Numbered from the stretch's first letter, positions 1 through 8,484 are shown. The stretch is DNA of 64,000 nt from JAICTV01 sp035634055 (GCA_035634055.1 DASQDR010000235.1:1-64000), one strand, 5' to 3'. Numbers and translations: made by a program. The notes: generated by a model from the letters alone, not told the origin.

Positions 1-911
1 GGAACCACCGTCGCGGGTGCCGGCGGCGGTGCGGGCGTCGCCGCGTGCGACACCGGCGTCGCCCCCGCGGCCGCCCCCGCCGCCGGTTTCACCACCGCCT
101 TCGGCATCGGTGGAGGGGTCTCGCCATGAGCCGCCAACAGCTCCCTGGCCAGCATCCGATAGTCGGCGGCGCCGTTGCTCGCGCCGTCGTACTTCAGGAT
201 CGTCTGCCCGAAGCTGGGGCTCTCCGCCAGCTTGATGTTCCGGCGGATGCGCGTGTCGAACACCCGGGCGTGGGCCCACGGCAGCGGCTTGCCCTTGGCC
301 TGCTCGATGAACCCGTGCAGCTCGGCCACCACCTCCGTCGAGAGCTTGGTCTGCGCGTCGAACATGGTCAGCACGATGCCGCCGACCCTGAGCTTCGGGT
401 TCATCCGCCGGTTCACCAACTGCACCGTCTCCAGCAGCTTGGCGACGCCCTGGAGGGCGAGGAAGTGCGGCTGCATCGGGATCAGCACCTCGTCGGCCAC
501 CGCCAGCGCGTTGATGGTGAGGATGCCGAGCGACGGCGGGCAGTCGAGCAGGATGTAGTCGAAGTCGTGCTGCGCGACCTCCAGCTTCTCCTTCAGCAGC
601 GTCTCGCGCCCGACCACCGAGACGAGCTGCACCTCGGCGGCGGCAAGGTCGATGCTGGAGGGGACCAGCGCGATCCCGTCGTCGGTCTTGTGGACCGCCT
701 CAAGGAAGCTTCGGTCCTCGACCAGCACGTCATACATGGTGACGGTCTCGGCCTGCGGATCGACGCCGTAGTTGATGCTGAGGTGGGCCTGGGGATCGAG
801 GTCGATCAGGCAGACGCGCTTGCCCGCCTCGGCCAGGGCGGCGCCGAGGTTGACGGTGGTGGTCGTCTTGCCGACGCCCCCCTTCTGGTTCATCAGCGCG
901 ATGATGGGCAT
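1..911 (-). CDS. parA: ParA/Soj-type chromosome-partitioning ATPase (partial, C-terminus off window)
   Basis: Reading leftward from an ATG at 911 gives MPIIALMNQKGGVGKTTTTV, the deviant Walker A box (KGGVGKT, residues 10-16) of the ParA/MinD family. It is followed by the second conserved aspartate stretch CLIDLDPQAH and later by DYILLDCPPSLG, the family's Walker B region. ParA ATPases bind DNA non-specifically in the ATP form and move ParB-parS complexes during segregation. The conserved domain is complete by about residue 255. After that comes an Ala/Pro/Thr-rich tail with no stop before the window edge, so the C-terminus is missing. ParB would be expected to the left, outside the window. 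The family call is firm; the specific chromosomal segregation role is inferred. Confidence 0.93.
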   Translation of the reverse strand, partial: MPIIALMNQKGGVGKTTTTVNLGAALAEAGKRVCLIDLDPQAHLSINYGVDPQAETVTMYDVLVEDRSFLEAVHKTDDGIALVPSSIDLAAAEVQLVSVVGRETLLKEKLEVAQHDFDYILLDCPPSLGILTINALAVADEVLIPMQPHFLALQGVAKLLETVQLVNRRMNPKLRVGGIVLTMFDAQTKLSTEVVAELHGFIEQAKGKPLPWAHARVFDTRIRRNIKLAESPSFGQTILKYDGASNGAADYRMLARELLAAHGETPPPMPKAVVKPAAGAAAGATPVSHAATPAPPPAPATVV

Positions 912-1273
912 GAGCCGCCTCCGTGGGCCGTCGCGTGCGTGGGTCGCGGGTCATCCGTGACCGTCGCGCAGATTATGCCGCGAAGCGGGGGGATGACAAG
1001 GAGGGGGAGGGGGGAGCGACGAAGCGACGAAGCGACGAAGCGACGAAGGGGAATGTCTTCCGGGTTAGCGCCGGTGCGCGGCGCCGACACTTTCCCGGAT
1101 GGGCGAACGTGAAGGGACTCAGGGACTGAGGGATCGCGTGGACGGAGCGAGGGAGCCAGGGCGGGACTGAGGGAACGCCTGAACGTCGAGCGATGAGAGG
1201 TGAGATGATGAGTGAGCCTGAAGCGGTCGATGCAGCAATCCGTTGCGGTCCCTGGGCGAGCACGCCTCGCGAG
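912..1273. other. Intergenic stretch with short tandem repeats
   Basis: There is no convincing gene between the ParA start and the end of the MpaB-type gene. At 1016-1048 the 8-base unit gcgacgaa is repeated four times. A related array in inverted orientation lies at 2977-3012. From about 1110 to 1200 there are loose repeats of the type gggactgaggga. No clear promoter motif was recognised. Confidence 0.6.
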
Positions 1274-2404
1274 CTACTGCGGCACGGTTGGGAAGGCGTG
1301 CTCGTCGGCGACGCCTGTCGGTCGAAGTGGCTCGTCCTCCCTCATCGCGGTGCGGTATTGCGGTTGGAAGCGCAGCACGTCGGGCGCGAAGCGATCGAAG
1401 ATCCGCAGCGCGACGGTTGCGAACCGGTAGCTCGCGCGAGAGATAACGGTCGAGCGGAACCCCAGCCGGTCGCGGACAGGCGGCGGGAGGATCTCGCTGA
1501 AGATGAAGGTGATCGGGCCGCCGGCCAGCCGCAGCCACCACGGCGTCGCCGGTCGCGCGACCGCCCGGGCGACCTTGCGGCTCACCGGGTGCGAGCCGAT
1601 CAGCGGGTCGGCGATCATCGCGTCGAAGTATCGCTCGAAGTCGTCCAGGGCCTGCGGGCCGAACGTGGCCGGCAGGCCGAAGAAGGTGCCGAGCGTGCGC
1701 ATGTCGCGGTAGAAGGCTTCCTTCTCGTCGCGCGCGAGCGGCGCGACGGTGCGCTCGTACCCGCCGACGGCCGACCAGACGAGCGTGGCGATCACCCACA
1801 TCAGCAGGTCCGGCTCGCGCGTGGAGTAGCGCGGCGCGCCGGGCACGGCGTGGGCGGACGCGTCGCCTACGACCTTCCGGTGCCGCCCCGCCACGACCCG
1901 CGCCGCGCGCTCCGCCTGCTCGCGCGTGCCGAAGGCGATCGCGTAGACGGCGTCGAGCGTGCGGTGCAGGCGCGAGGTGGGATCGTCGGTGAAGTTGCTG
2001 TGCTCCATCACCCCCAGCCCGATGCGCGGCTGCGCCACCTGGAGCACCGCCGCCGCCGGACCGTGAAGCAGGATCGCGCGGTGCCGCACGACCTTCCACA
2101 TCGCGCTGCCGCGCGCGAACACGCGCGGCGGAGAAGCTTCTCGCGACGGCGAAGGTGAAAGCGCTCGAGGCGCGGGTGACAACGACGAAGATGACGGTGA
2201 CGGTGACGGTGACGCGTGCCAAGGAGATGACGGTGACCGCGATGTCGGCGCCGGAGCACTCGATGAAGCGGGCACTCGTGGCGCCGGCGCCACCAGCGGC
2301 GATGCCGTCCGCGGCGACGCGGGTCGCGGCGGCGACGGCGACGGCGACGGCGAAGGCGAAGGCGCACCTGCCGCCGCGTCGGACTTCTCCCGCTCCTCGC
2401 TCAC
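1274..2404 (-). CDS. Oxygenase MpaB family protein (DUF2236, rubber-oxygenase-like)
   Basis: Residues from about 95 onward match the ER/MpaB/latex-clearing protein family (DUF2236): a segment around VFARGSAMWKVVRHRAILL, then QVAQPRIGLGVMEHSNF, LHRTLDAVYAIAFGT and a long helical domain. Family members are b-type heme proteins; some are oxygenases (Lcp cleaves rubber), but the substrate here is unknown. The first ~90 residues are a Ser/Pro/Ala low-complexity run encoded by short tandem repeats (gacggt and gcgacg units), so the start is uncertain. An internal ATG at 2101 would cut into conserved sequence, which favours an upstream start. No neighbour suggests a pathway. The histidine ligands cannot be assigned with certainty by eye. 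Confidence 0.8.
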   Translation of the reverse strand: MSEEREKSDAAAGAPSPSPSPSPSPPRPASPRTASPLVAPAPRVPASSSAPAPTSRSPSSPWHASPSPSPSSSSLSPAPRALSPSPSREASPPRVFARGSAMWKVVRHRAILLHGPAAAVLQVAQPRIGLGVMEHSNFTDDPTSRLHRTLDAVYAIAFGTREQAERAARVVAGRHRKVVGDASAHAVPGAPRYSTREPDLLMWVIATLVWSAVGGYERTVAPLARDEKEAFYRDMRTLGTFFGLPATFGPQALDDFERYFDAMIADPLIGSHPVSRKVARAVARPATPWWLRLAGGPITFIFSEILPPPVRDRLGFRSTVISRASYRFATVALRIFDRFAPDVLRFQPQYRTAMREDEPLRPTGVADEHAFPTVPQ

Positions 2405-2500
2405 ATCACCATTGTATCCGGAGCAGACGTGCGGTTTTGCTCAGTGATCTGCGGAATTCGCGCCTCCGGTTGAACGCGGGCGAGGGTTGGGCGTGGGGAC

Positions 2501-2539
2501 AAAAAAAGAAAGCTTCCGCCGTGGCTGGGAAGCTTTCTT
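2501..2539 (-). terminator. Rho-independent terminator of the small Lys-rich gene
   Basis: An 11-bp perfect stem (agaaagcttcc at 2507-2517 paired with ggaagctttct at 2528-2538, 10-base loop) is followed on the minus strand by a run of seven T residues (A run at 2501-2507). It stops transcription coming from the 29-residue gene at 2655-2744, leaving a 3' UTR of about 115 bases that contains another potential hairpin (gtttcg...cgaaac, 2543-2577). Confidence 0.85.
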
Positions 2540-2654
2540 CGTGTTTCGTGACCCTTAGTTGGAGCCAGGGTCGAAACGGCAAAGGTTGATTTGCAGGACC
2601 GGACCAAGATGCCGGGTGTCGCCGTGCGAGCCACGCACCCGACGTAAGAGCAAG

Positions 2655-2744
2655 TTACTTCTTGCTGCTCTTCTTCGTCGTCTTCTTCGCGGCCGAAGAC
2701 TTCTTGGTCGTCGACTTCTTAGCGGAGCCTTTCTTAGCTGCCAT
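2655..2744 (-). CDS. 29-residue Lys/Ser/Ala/Thr-rich basic protein (histone H1-tail-like)
   Basis: The product is 29 residues: an N-terminal MAAKKGSAKK, then KK pairs separated by small residues. Twelve of 29 residues are lysine and there are no acidic or bulky hydrophobic residues. Gene status is supported by three independent signals: a strong Shine-Dalgarno (AAAGGAGG, plus-strand 2756-2763) 11 bases before the ATG, a sigma70-type promoter just upstream, and a Rho-independent terminator downstream. The composition resembles the KK-rich tails of histone H1 and bacterial H1-like DNA-binding proteins, so a nucleic-acid-binding or nucleoid role is plausible but unproven. It forms a single-gene transcription unit between the MpaB-type gene and gpmI. 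It is short enough to be missed by ordinary gene callers. Confidence 0.82.
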   Translation of the reverse strand: MAAKKGSAKKSTTKKSSAAKKTTKKSSKK

Positions 2745-2772
2745 GGCGCTTGGTACCTCCTTTCTGTTGCGG

Positions 2773-2801
2773 AATGTAAAGCTGGAAACTTTTTTGGTCA
2801 A
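2773..2801 (-). promoter_or_regulatory. Sigma70-type promoter of the Lys-rich small gene
   Basis: On the minus strand a -35 box TTGACC (plus 2796-2801) and a -10 box TACATT (plus 2773-2778) are separated by exactly 17 bases. The predicted start near 2766 leaves a leader of only about 22 bases that holds the strong Shine-Dalgarno. A-tracts flank the -35 box on both sides, a local AT-rich island in a GC-rich genome. Confidence 0.78.
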
Positions 2802-3084
2802 CGATTTTTTGCTTGCACGAAACTTTTTTTCAGCGCTGGCGCGCCAGCGTGCCCGCGCGACTGACGAGCGCGCGACTCACTCGCGCGCGACCGGAGGTGT
2901 CATCGGCGCGCGCCGACGGCGAGCCATCGCGCAGACCAGAGCGCGCCTGACTGCGCGCGAACTCGCATGCTTTACCCTTCGTCGCTTCGTCGCTCCGTCG
3001 CTCCGTCGCTCCACCCCGTTCCCTTTCTGCGCCGCGCCCGTGCCTCTAAGATGATCGGCCGGTTCAGTCGAAAGGTTTGAGAAC
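2802..3084. repeat. Intergenic GC-palindromic and 8-bp tandem repeats before gpmI
   Basis: Several overlapping gcgcgc-type palindromes occupy about 2834-2962. The array at 2977-3012 consists of 8-base units (ttcgtcgc twice, then tccgtcgc three times) and is the inverted counterpart of the array at 1016-1048. No gene was recognised and no clear gpmI promoter can be seen. Confidence 0.6.
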
Positions 3085-4692
3085 ATGCCCGCGACCAAGC
3101 GCCCGCTCGTGCTGATCATCCGTGACGGCTGGGGAAAGAACCCCGACCCGAAGTGGGACCACGCCAACGCCGTCCACCTCGCGCGCCACCCCGTGGCCGA
3201 CCGGCTGATGGCCGAGTATCCCAACGCGCTGGTCCACACCAGCGGCTTCGACGTCGGCCTGCCCGAGGGGACGATGGGCAACAGCGAGGTCGGTCACCAG
3301 AACATCGGCGCCGGGCGGATCGTGGACCAGGAGTCGGTGCGGATCACCAAGGACGTGCGCAACGGGCAGTTCCTCGACAACGTCGAGATGAACAACGCGG
3401 TGCAAAATGCCCTGAAAAACGGGACGAATCTGCACCTGTTCGGCATCGTCTCCGACGCTGGCGTGCACGGGCTGCTCGAGCACCTTTACGGCTGCCTGGA
3501 GCTGTGCAGGGCGCGCGGGCTCCAGCGCGTGTTCCTGCACGCCTTCACCGACGGGCGCGACACCTCGCCCAACTCCGGGCTCGGCTACGTCCGCCAGATC
3601 GAGGCGAAGATGCGCCAGATCGGCGTCGGGCGCGTCGCCACCGTCAGCGGGCGATACTGGGCAATGGACCGCGACACCCGCTGGCCGCGCGTGGAGAAGG
3701 CGTACGACGCCATCGCCTTCGCCGACGGCCCGCGCTTCGACTCGGCGGAGGCGGCCATCACCCACTACTACGAGCACCCGACCGAATCGAACATGAGCGG
3801 CGACGAGTTCGTCACCCCGTCGGTCATCACCGACGGCGGCGGCGCCGCCGGCGGCACGCCCCGCGCCACCGTGCGCGACGGCGACTCCGTCGTCTTCTAC
3901 AACTACCGCGGCGACCGCCCGCGCGAGCTCACCCGAGCGTTCGTCACCAACGAGTTCAGCGGCTTCGACCGCGGCCCGAAGCTCAACCTCTACTTCGTTA
4001 CCATGACGGCCTACGAGTCGGGGCTGCCGGTGCACGTCGCCTACCCCAAGCCGCCGAAGATGACCAACATCCTCGGCGAGTACGCCGCCAACCTCGGGCT
4101 CAAGCAGTTCCGCTGCGCCGAGACCGAGAAGTACCCGCACGTGACGTTCTTCTTCAACGACTACCGCGACGCGCCGTTCCCCGGCGAGGACCGGCAGATC
4201 GTCCCGTCGCCGCGCAGTTGCCCCGACGGCTCGCCGCTCACCACGTATGACCAGATGCCCGAGATGAGCGCGTACGGCATCTGCGACGAGACCGTAAATC
4301 GCATCAACTCCGCCGCGTACGACCTGCTGGTGGTCAACTTCGCCAACGGCGACATGGTCGGGCACACCGGCGTGCTCGATGCGGCGGTGCGCGCGGTCGA
4401 GCACGTGGACATCTGCACCGGGCGGATCCTCGAGGCGGTGCAGCGCCAGGGCGGGGTGGCGATCGTCACCGCCGACCACGGCAACTGCGAGCAGATGATC
4501 GACCCGGCCACCGGCGGGCCGCACACCGCCCACACCACCTTTCCGGTCGAGCTGGTCGTGGTCGATGACCGGATGAAGGGCAAGAAGCTGCTTGAGGGCG
4601 GCCGCTTGGCCGACGTCGCCCCCACCATGCTCCACATGATGGGCCTGGACCTGCCCGCCGAGATGAACGGGCAATCGCTGATCTCGGGCTAG
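3085..4692 (+). CDS. gpmI: 2,3-bisphosphoglycerate-independent phosphoglycerate mutase
   Basis: The 535-residue product interconverts 3- and 2-phosphoglycerate in glycolysis and gluconeogenesis using two Mn2+ ions. It belongs to the alkaline-phosphatase superfamily. The start LVLIIRDGWG supplies the first metal aspartate (RDGWG). The phospho-accepting serine is Ser67 in TMGNSEVGH. The C-terminal metal sites NFANGDMVGHTG, TADHGNCE and HTAHTT are all present. Length is typical (510-550). The ATG at 3085 lies just ahead of the conserved core, and no cofactor-dependent mutase is seen nearby. The enzyme is cytoplasmic. It appears to be transcribed alone, with 177 bases to the next gene. Confidence 0.97.
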   Translation: MPATKRPLVLIIRDGWGKNPDPKWDHANAVHLARHPVADRLMAEYPNALVHTSGFDVGLPEGTMGNSEVGHQNIGAGRIVDQESVRITKDVRNGQFLDNVEMNNAVQNALKNGTNLHLFGIVSDAGVHGLLEHLYGCLELCRARGLQRVFLHAFTDGRDTSPNSGLGYVRQIEAKMRQIGVGRVATVSGRYWAMDRDTRWPRVEKAYDAIAFADGPRFDSAEAAITHYYEHPTESNMSGDEFVTPSVITDGGGAAGGTPRATVRDGDSVVFYNYRGDRPRELTRAFVTNEFSGFDRGPKLNLYFVTMTAYESGLPVHVAYPKPPKMTNILGEYAANLGLKQFRCAETEKYPHVTFFFNDYRDAPFPGEDRQIVPSPRSCPDGSPLTTYDQMPEMSAYGICDETVNRINSAAYDLLVVNFANGDMVGHTGVLDAAVRAVEHVDICTGRILEAVQRQGGVAIVTADHGNCEQMIDPATGGPHTAHTTFPVELVVVDDRMKGKKLLEGGRLADVAPTMLHMMGLDLPAEMNGQSLISG

Positions 4693-4869
4693 CCAGGCGG
4701 ACCGAGCAAGATGGCGCGGGCGCGCTGCTCGGTCGTTCCGGGGAAAAGCGCCGCCGGGATTGGCACCGGGCGCGACAGCCCATCCGCCGACGATCTGCTG
4801 AGGCTTTCGCCGTATTGCACGCCTCGGCACCTATCCTGTATGGTGGCCGGCGATAGAGGAGTTCCGGAA

Positions 4870-5130
4870 ATGGCCCATATTATTGCTCAACCCTGCATCG
4901 GCACGAAGGACACCGCCTGTGTGACGGTGTGCCCGGTCGATTGCATTCACCCCACCAAGGACGAGGCGGATTTCGCGCCGGCGGAGATGCTCTACATCGA
5001 CCCCGACACCTGCATCGACTGCGGGCTGTGCGTCGACGAGTGCCCGGTCTCGGCCATCTTCCCCCAGGAAGACCTGCCGGCGGAGTGGGCGGAGTTCATC
5101 GAGAAGAACGCCGCGTACTATAAGAAGTAA
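4870..5130 (+). CDS. fdxA: Ferredoxin, FdxA-like with two iron-sulfur cluster motifs
   Basis: The 86-residue protein begins MAHIIAQPCIGTKDTACVTV. It has one cluster motif with Cys at 9, 17 and 21 (C-x7-C-x3-CP), as in seven-iron ferredoxins, and a second classical CIDCGLCVDECP motif for a [4Fe-4S] cluster. The acidic C-terminal tail (EDLPAEWAEFIEKN) is typical of the FdxA group. It would act as a small cytoplasmic electron carrier. The start at 4870 is preceded by AGAGGAG (about 4855-4861). An in-frame ATG farther upstream (4711) has no ribosome site and would add a non-homologous leader. No redox partner gene is adjacent. Confidence 0.93.
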   Translation: MAHIIAQPCIGTKDTACVTVCPVDCIHPTKDEADFAPAEMLYIDPDTCIDCGLCVDECPVSAIFPQEDLPAEWAEFIEKNAAYYKK

Positions 5131-5268
5131 GCCGCCGCCCCCGCGACGGTCGCCGCGCCTTCGGCCGGCTGCCCCGTCGCACGTTCCAAAGAACAATCGA
5201 GCAAGAGGAGCCGCGATCTCGCCGTCGCGGCTCTTCTCGCTTGCGCGCGGCCGCCATTCCGCATCGAC

Positions 5269-5297
5269 TGGACAAGTACCCTGTGGGGGTATATAGT
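5269..5297 (+). promoter_or_regulatory. Copper-responsive promoter with embedded CsoR-type operator
   Basis: A -35 box TGGACA (5269-5274) and a -10 box TATAGT (5292-5297) are 17 bases apart. The spacer and -10 are covered by the pseudo-palindrome TACCCTGTGGGGGTATA (5277-5293), which has the form of known CsoR operators (TACCC...GGGGTA). A bound CsoR would block RNA polymerase, and Cu(I) would release it. The predicted transcription start falls at or beside the ATG at 5304, implying a leaderless message. Confidence 0.82.
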
Positions 5298-5303
5298 GCT
5301 CAC

Positions 5304-5597
5304 ATGGCATGTGATGATCGTGAGAAGATTCAGAACCGCCTGAACCGCATCGCCGGGCAGGTCGCGGGCTTGCAGAAGATGGTGCAGGAGGATCGGTACT
5401 GCGTCGACATCCTCACCCAGCTTGCGGCCGTGCGGTCGGCGCTGGACGCCGTTGGCGTGCAACTGCTGACCGACCACATGACCCACTGCGTGGCCAACGC
5501 CGGCGCGTCGGATCACGCCCACCCGTCGGCGAAGAAGAAGTCGCAGGAGCAACTGGTGGAGGAGATGCGGCTGACGCTCTCCCGCTTCCTCCGATAA
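5304..5597 (+). CDS. csoR: Copper-sensing transcriptional repressor, CsoR family
   Basis: This 97-residue all-helical repressor of the CsoR/RcnR/FrmR family has the copper-type C-H-C ligand set: Cys33, His58 and Cys62, spaced 25 and 4 residues apart as in characterised CsoR (Cys36, His61, Cys65). It is expected to bind the operator at 5277-5293 and to release on Cu(I) binding. The start at 5304 was chosen because the promoter and operator end at 5297; an earlier in-frame ATG (5241) would place the operator inside the gene. No Shine-Dalgarno is visible, in line with a leaderless transcript. It lies 15 bases upstream of copA and is clearly co-transcribed and autoregulated. Confidence 0.94.
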   Translation: MACDDREKIQNRLNRIAGQVAGLQKMVQEDRYCVDILTQLAAVRSALDAVGVQLLTDHMTHCVANAGASDHAHPSAKKKSQEQLVEEMRLTLSRFLR

Positions 5598-5612
5598 CAG
5601 GGACGCCTGACC

Positions 5613-8096
5613 ATGACCCCCTCCACAACAATCTCTCTCCCCGCCTCGCCCGCCCCGCCGGAAGCTTCCGGCGCCGAAGCGTGCGAGCTGAGCTTCAACG
5701 TCTCCGGGATGAACTGCGCCTCGTGCGTCGCTCACGTGGAGAAGGCGGCGCGCGGCGTGCCGGGTGTGAGTGATGTCCGCGTCAACCTTGCCCGCGGGCG
5801 CGCGGTGGTGAAGTACGACCCTGCGCGGGTGCGCCCGTCGGACGTGGCGGTCGCCATCACCGATTCCGGCTACCCCGCCGCCCCGGACGCCTCGGACGGC
5901 GCCAACCCGGAGGAGCACCGCGTTGCCGCGCATGCCGCCCACGCGCGCTCGTGGTTCGCCCGGATGATCGTTGGCCTCCTGCTCTGGCTGCCGGTCGAGC
6001 TGACCCACTGGATCCTGACGCTCAGCTCGCGCGGCGACCACGCCGCCCATGCCGACGCCAGCGCCGCGCCCGCCCATCTTTGGATGACGTGGCTCGCGCT
6101 GGCCAGCAGCACGGTCGCCATCACGTACGTTGGGTCGGCCTTCTACCGCAGCGCGTGGCGGGCACTGGTGCGCCGCACGAGCAACATGGACACGCTGATC
6201 GCCATGGGCGCCAGCGTTGCGTACGGCTACAGCCTGGTCGCCTTCGCCGGCTGGCTCGCCGGCGCCTGGTCGCAACTGCCCGACCTCTACTTCATGGAAT
6301 CGGCCGGGCTGCTGGCGCTGATCAGCCTGGGGCACTGGCTGGAGGCGCGCGCCCGCGACTCGGCAGGCGGCGCGATCCGCGAGCTTCTCAACCTCGCCCC
6401 GCCGACCGCGCGGCGGCTCGTGGCCAGTGCGCCTGACGCATCGGCGGCGTCCGACGATGGCGCGGCCGACGCGAGCCGCGTTGATGCGAGCACCGCCGGT
6501 GCGACCGCCGCTGGCGGCGCGGACGACGCTTACGAGGAAGTCCCCGTTGCCCTGCTCCAGCCGCGCGACCGCGTGCTCGTTCGACCCGGCGACCGGATCC
6601 CGATCGACGGCGTCGTCGTCGCCGGGCGATCCGGCGTGGACGAGAGCATGATCACCGGCGAGCCGCTACCGGCGCTGCGCCAGGCGGGCGACGAGGTGAT
6701 TGGCGGCACCGTCAATACCGACGGCCGGCTCACCGTGCGCGTCACCCGGACCGGGGGCGCGACCGCGCTGGCGCAGATCGTCAAGCTGGTGGACCACGCG
6801 CAGTCGACCAAGCCGCCGGTGCAGAAGCTGGCCGACGACATCGCGGCCGTGTTCGTCCCCGCGGTACTGGCCATCGCGCTGCTGACGGCCATCGGCTGGT
6901 TCGCCTGGGGAACCTGGCACGACTGGTCCGCCGCGCGCACCTGGGGCGCGCTGGCGAAGGCGGTGTGCAGCGTCTTGATCATCGCCTGCCCGTGCGCGCT
7001 GGGGCTGGCGATCCCGGCGGCGGTGATGGTCGGCACCGGGCGCGGCGCCAAGCGCGGCATCCTGATGCGCGACATCGACGCCCTCCAGCACGCCGAGCGC
7101 ATTGATACCGTCGTGCTGGACAAGACCGGCACGATCACCCGCGGCAAGCCGTCGGTGGCCGAGGTGACGGCGCTGGACGGCCTGACGCAGGACGAGCTGC
7201 TCGCCCGCGCCGCCGCCGCCGAGCTGTTCAGCGAACACCCGGTCGCCAAGGCGATCGTCGCGCACGCCAGGGCGAAGGGGCTGAAGCTTCCCGAGCCGCA
7301 GGCATTTCAGAACGAGCCGGGGCTGGGGGTCGTCGCGACGGTGGACGCTCGCGAGCTGCTCGTCGGCGGCGCGGAGCTGCTCGACCGGCACCGTGGCTCC
7401 TCGCCAGCCGTTGCGCCGGTCGCGCCGGCGCCGGCGGTCGCGCGCACGATCGTTCACGTTGCGGAAAAGCGCGACGGGCAGGTCAGGATGCTCGGCAGCA
7501 TCGCCCTGGCGGACGAGGTGAAGCCGGACAGCGCCGCCGCCATCGCGGAGTTGCAGGCGCTCGGGCTGCGCACGGTGCTGCTCACCGGCGACAACGCTGC
7601 GACGGCCGATGCGGTCGCGCAAGCCGTCGGCATCGACGACGTGCGCGCCAACGTCCGCCCCGACGGCAAGGCGCGCGCGATCGGCGAGATCCAGGCGGGG
7701 CGGGTGTCGCCGGAGTACCCGCCCTCGAACCCGTCGTTCGATGCTCGACCATCGCGCGTGGCGATGGTCGGTGACGGCATCAACGATGCGCCCGCGCTGG
7801 CCAAGGCGGACCTCGGCATCGCCATCGGCTCCGGGTCCGACGTGGCCAAGGAGGCGGGCGGGATCGTGCTGGTCGGCGGCAGCCTGCGCGGCGTCGCGGT
7901 CGCCATCCGATTGTCGCGCGCGACCATGCGCACCATCCGGCAGAACCTGTTCTTCGCGTTCCTCTACAACGTGCTGGCGATCCCGCTGGCGGCGCTGGGC
8001 TTCCTCAACCCGCTGCTGGCGGCCGCGGCGATGGCGCTGTCGGACGTCACGGTGATCGGCAACGCCCTGCTCCTCCGCCGCTCGCGCATCGACTAG
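5613..8096 (+). CDS. copA: Cu(I)-exporting P1B-type ATPase
   Basis: The 827-residue membrane pump exports Cu(I) at the expense of ATP. One N-terminal heavy-metal-associated domain carries MNCASC (residues 33-38). The transmembrane CPC metal site (CPCALG, from residue 459), the phosphorylation motif DKTGT (Asp503) and the hinge motif GDGIND (from residue 720) are intact. Transmembrane helices bracket the actuator domain (TGEPLP). An Ala/Asp/Thr-rich insertion of about 40 residues (around 270-310) interrupts the region before the actuator and looks like a lineage-specific loop. It follows csoR by 15 bases, giving a two-gene copper-detoxification operon. No CopZ chaperone gene is seen. Confidence 0.96.
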   Translation: MTPSTTISLPASPAPPEASGAEACELSFNVSGMNCASCVAHVEKAARGVPGVSDVRVNLARGRAVVKYDPARVRPSDVAVAITDSGYPAAPDASDGANPEEHRVAAHAAHARSWFARMIVGLLLWLPVELTHWILTLSSRGDHAAHADASAAPAHLWMTWLALASSTVAITYVGSAFYRSAWRALVRRTSNMDTLIAMGASVAYGYSLVAFAGWLAGAWSQLPDLYFMESAGLLALISLGHWLEARARDSAGGAIRELLNLAPPTARRLVASAPDASAASDDGAADASRVDASTAGATAAGGADDAYEEVPVALLQPRDRVLVRPGDRIPIDGVVVAGRSGVDESMITGEPLPALRQAGDEVIGGTVNTDGRLTVRVTRTGGATALAQIVKLVDHAQSTKPPVQKLADDIAAVFVPAVLAIALLTAIGWFAWGTWHDWSAARTWGALAKAVCSVLIIACPCALGLAIPAAVMVGTGRGAKRGILMRDIDALQHAERIDTVVLDKTGTITRGKPSVAEVTALDGLTQDELLARAAAAELFSEHPVAKAIVAHARAKGLKLPEPQAFQNEPGLGVVATVDARELLVGGAELLDRHRGSSPAVAPVAPAPAVARTIVHVAEKRDGQVRMLGSIALADEVKPDSAAAIAELQALGLRTVLLTGDNAATADAVAQAVGIDDVRANVRPDGKARAIGEIQAGRVSPEYPPSNPSFDARPSRVAMVGDGINDAPALAKADLGIAIGSGSDVAKEAGGIVLVGGSLRGVAVAIRLSRATMRTIRQNLFFAFLYNVLAIPLAALGFLNPLLAAAAMALSDVTVIGNALLLRRSRID

Positions 8097-8484
8097 CGCG
8101 CCCGGTCGCGCCAACGCACGGGAGCTGCTGTCATCCCGGAAACGTCTCGCGCCCTGCGCGCGGGCCAGCCGGGCCCGCGGTCGCGCAAGCGCGCGGTGAA
8201 GTCGCTCTGCCGCCCGCGCGCGAAATTTGCCGCGGGCAAACGGGGCGCATATCTTGACGGTGCGGTATGGCACCGGTCCAATACCGCCGCGCTCCGGCAA
8301 AGGGAACCGGCGGCGCGCGGCACGGAAAGATTGCAAATCGGCGTTGACGGAGGACGCCGGCTGCGGTTCAGATACACCCCGCTCGATTGCAACGCCGCAC
8401 ACGATCGGCGCGCCGGAGAGAGACGCGCGGCCGTTTGACCCCACACGCACGCGAACACGCGCACACGAAACGAAAGACCCGGTC
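8097..8484 (+). promoter_or_regulatory. Intergenic leader of the acidic protein, with a possible promoter
   Basis: No gene was recognised here. A possible -35 TTGACG (8254-8259) is followed after 17 bases by a poor -10 (TCCAAT, 8277-8282) inside an imperfect inverted repeat (ggtat...atacc, about 8264-8285). If used, the acidic-protein mRNA would carry a 5' leader of roughly 200 bases. No known riboswitch was recognised. Confidence 0.35.

Noticed and set aside
2540..2654. Possible tmRNA or tRNA piece in the 3' UTR of the Lys-rich gene (tcgaccctggctcc-like string)
   Set aside because: No T-arm stem, no acceptor pairing and no CCA could be found; only a small bulged hairpin is present.
3064..4830. 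Long minus-strand open frame antisense to gpmI
   Set aside because: It is His/Val/Arg-rich, typical of the reverse frame of GC-rich codons, and the plus strand encodes a complete GpmI with all catalytic motifs.
5241..5303. Upstream in-frame start for csoR adding 21 residues
   Set aside because: The promoter and CsoR operator lie within it and the added residues do not fit the family.
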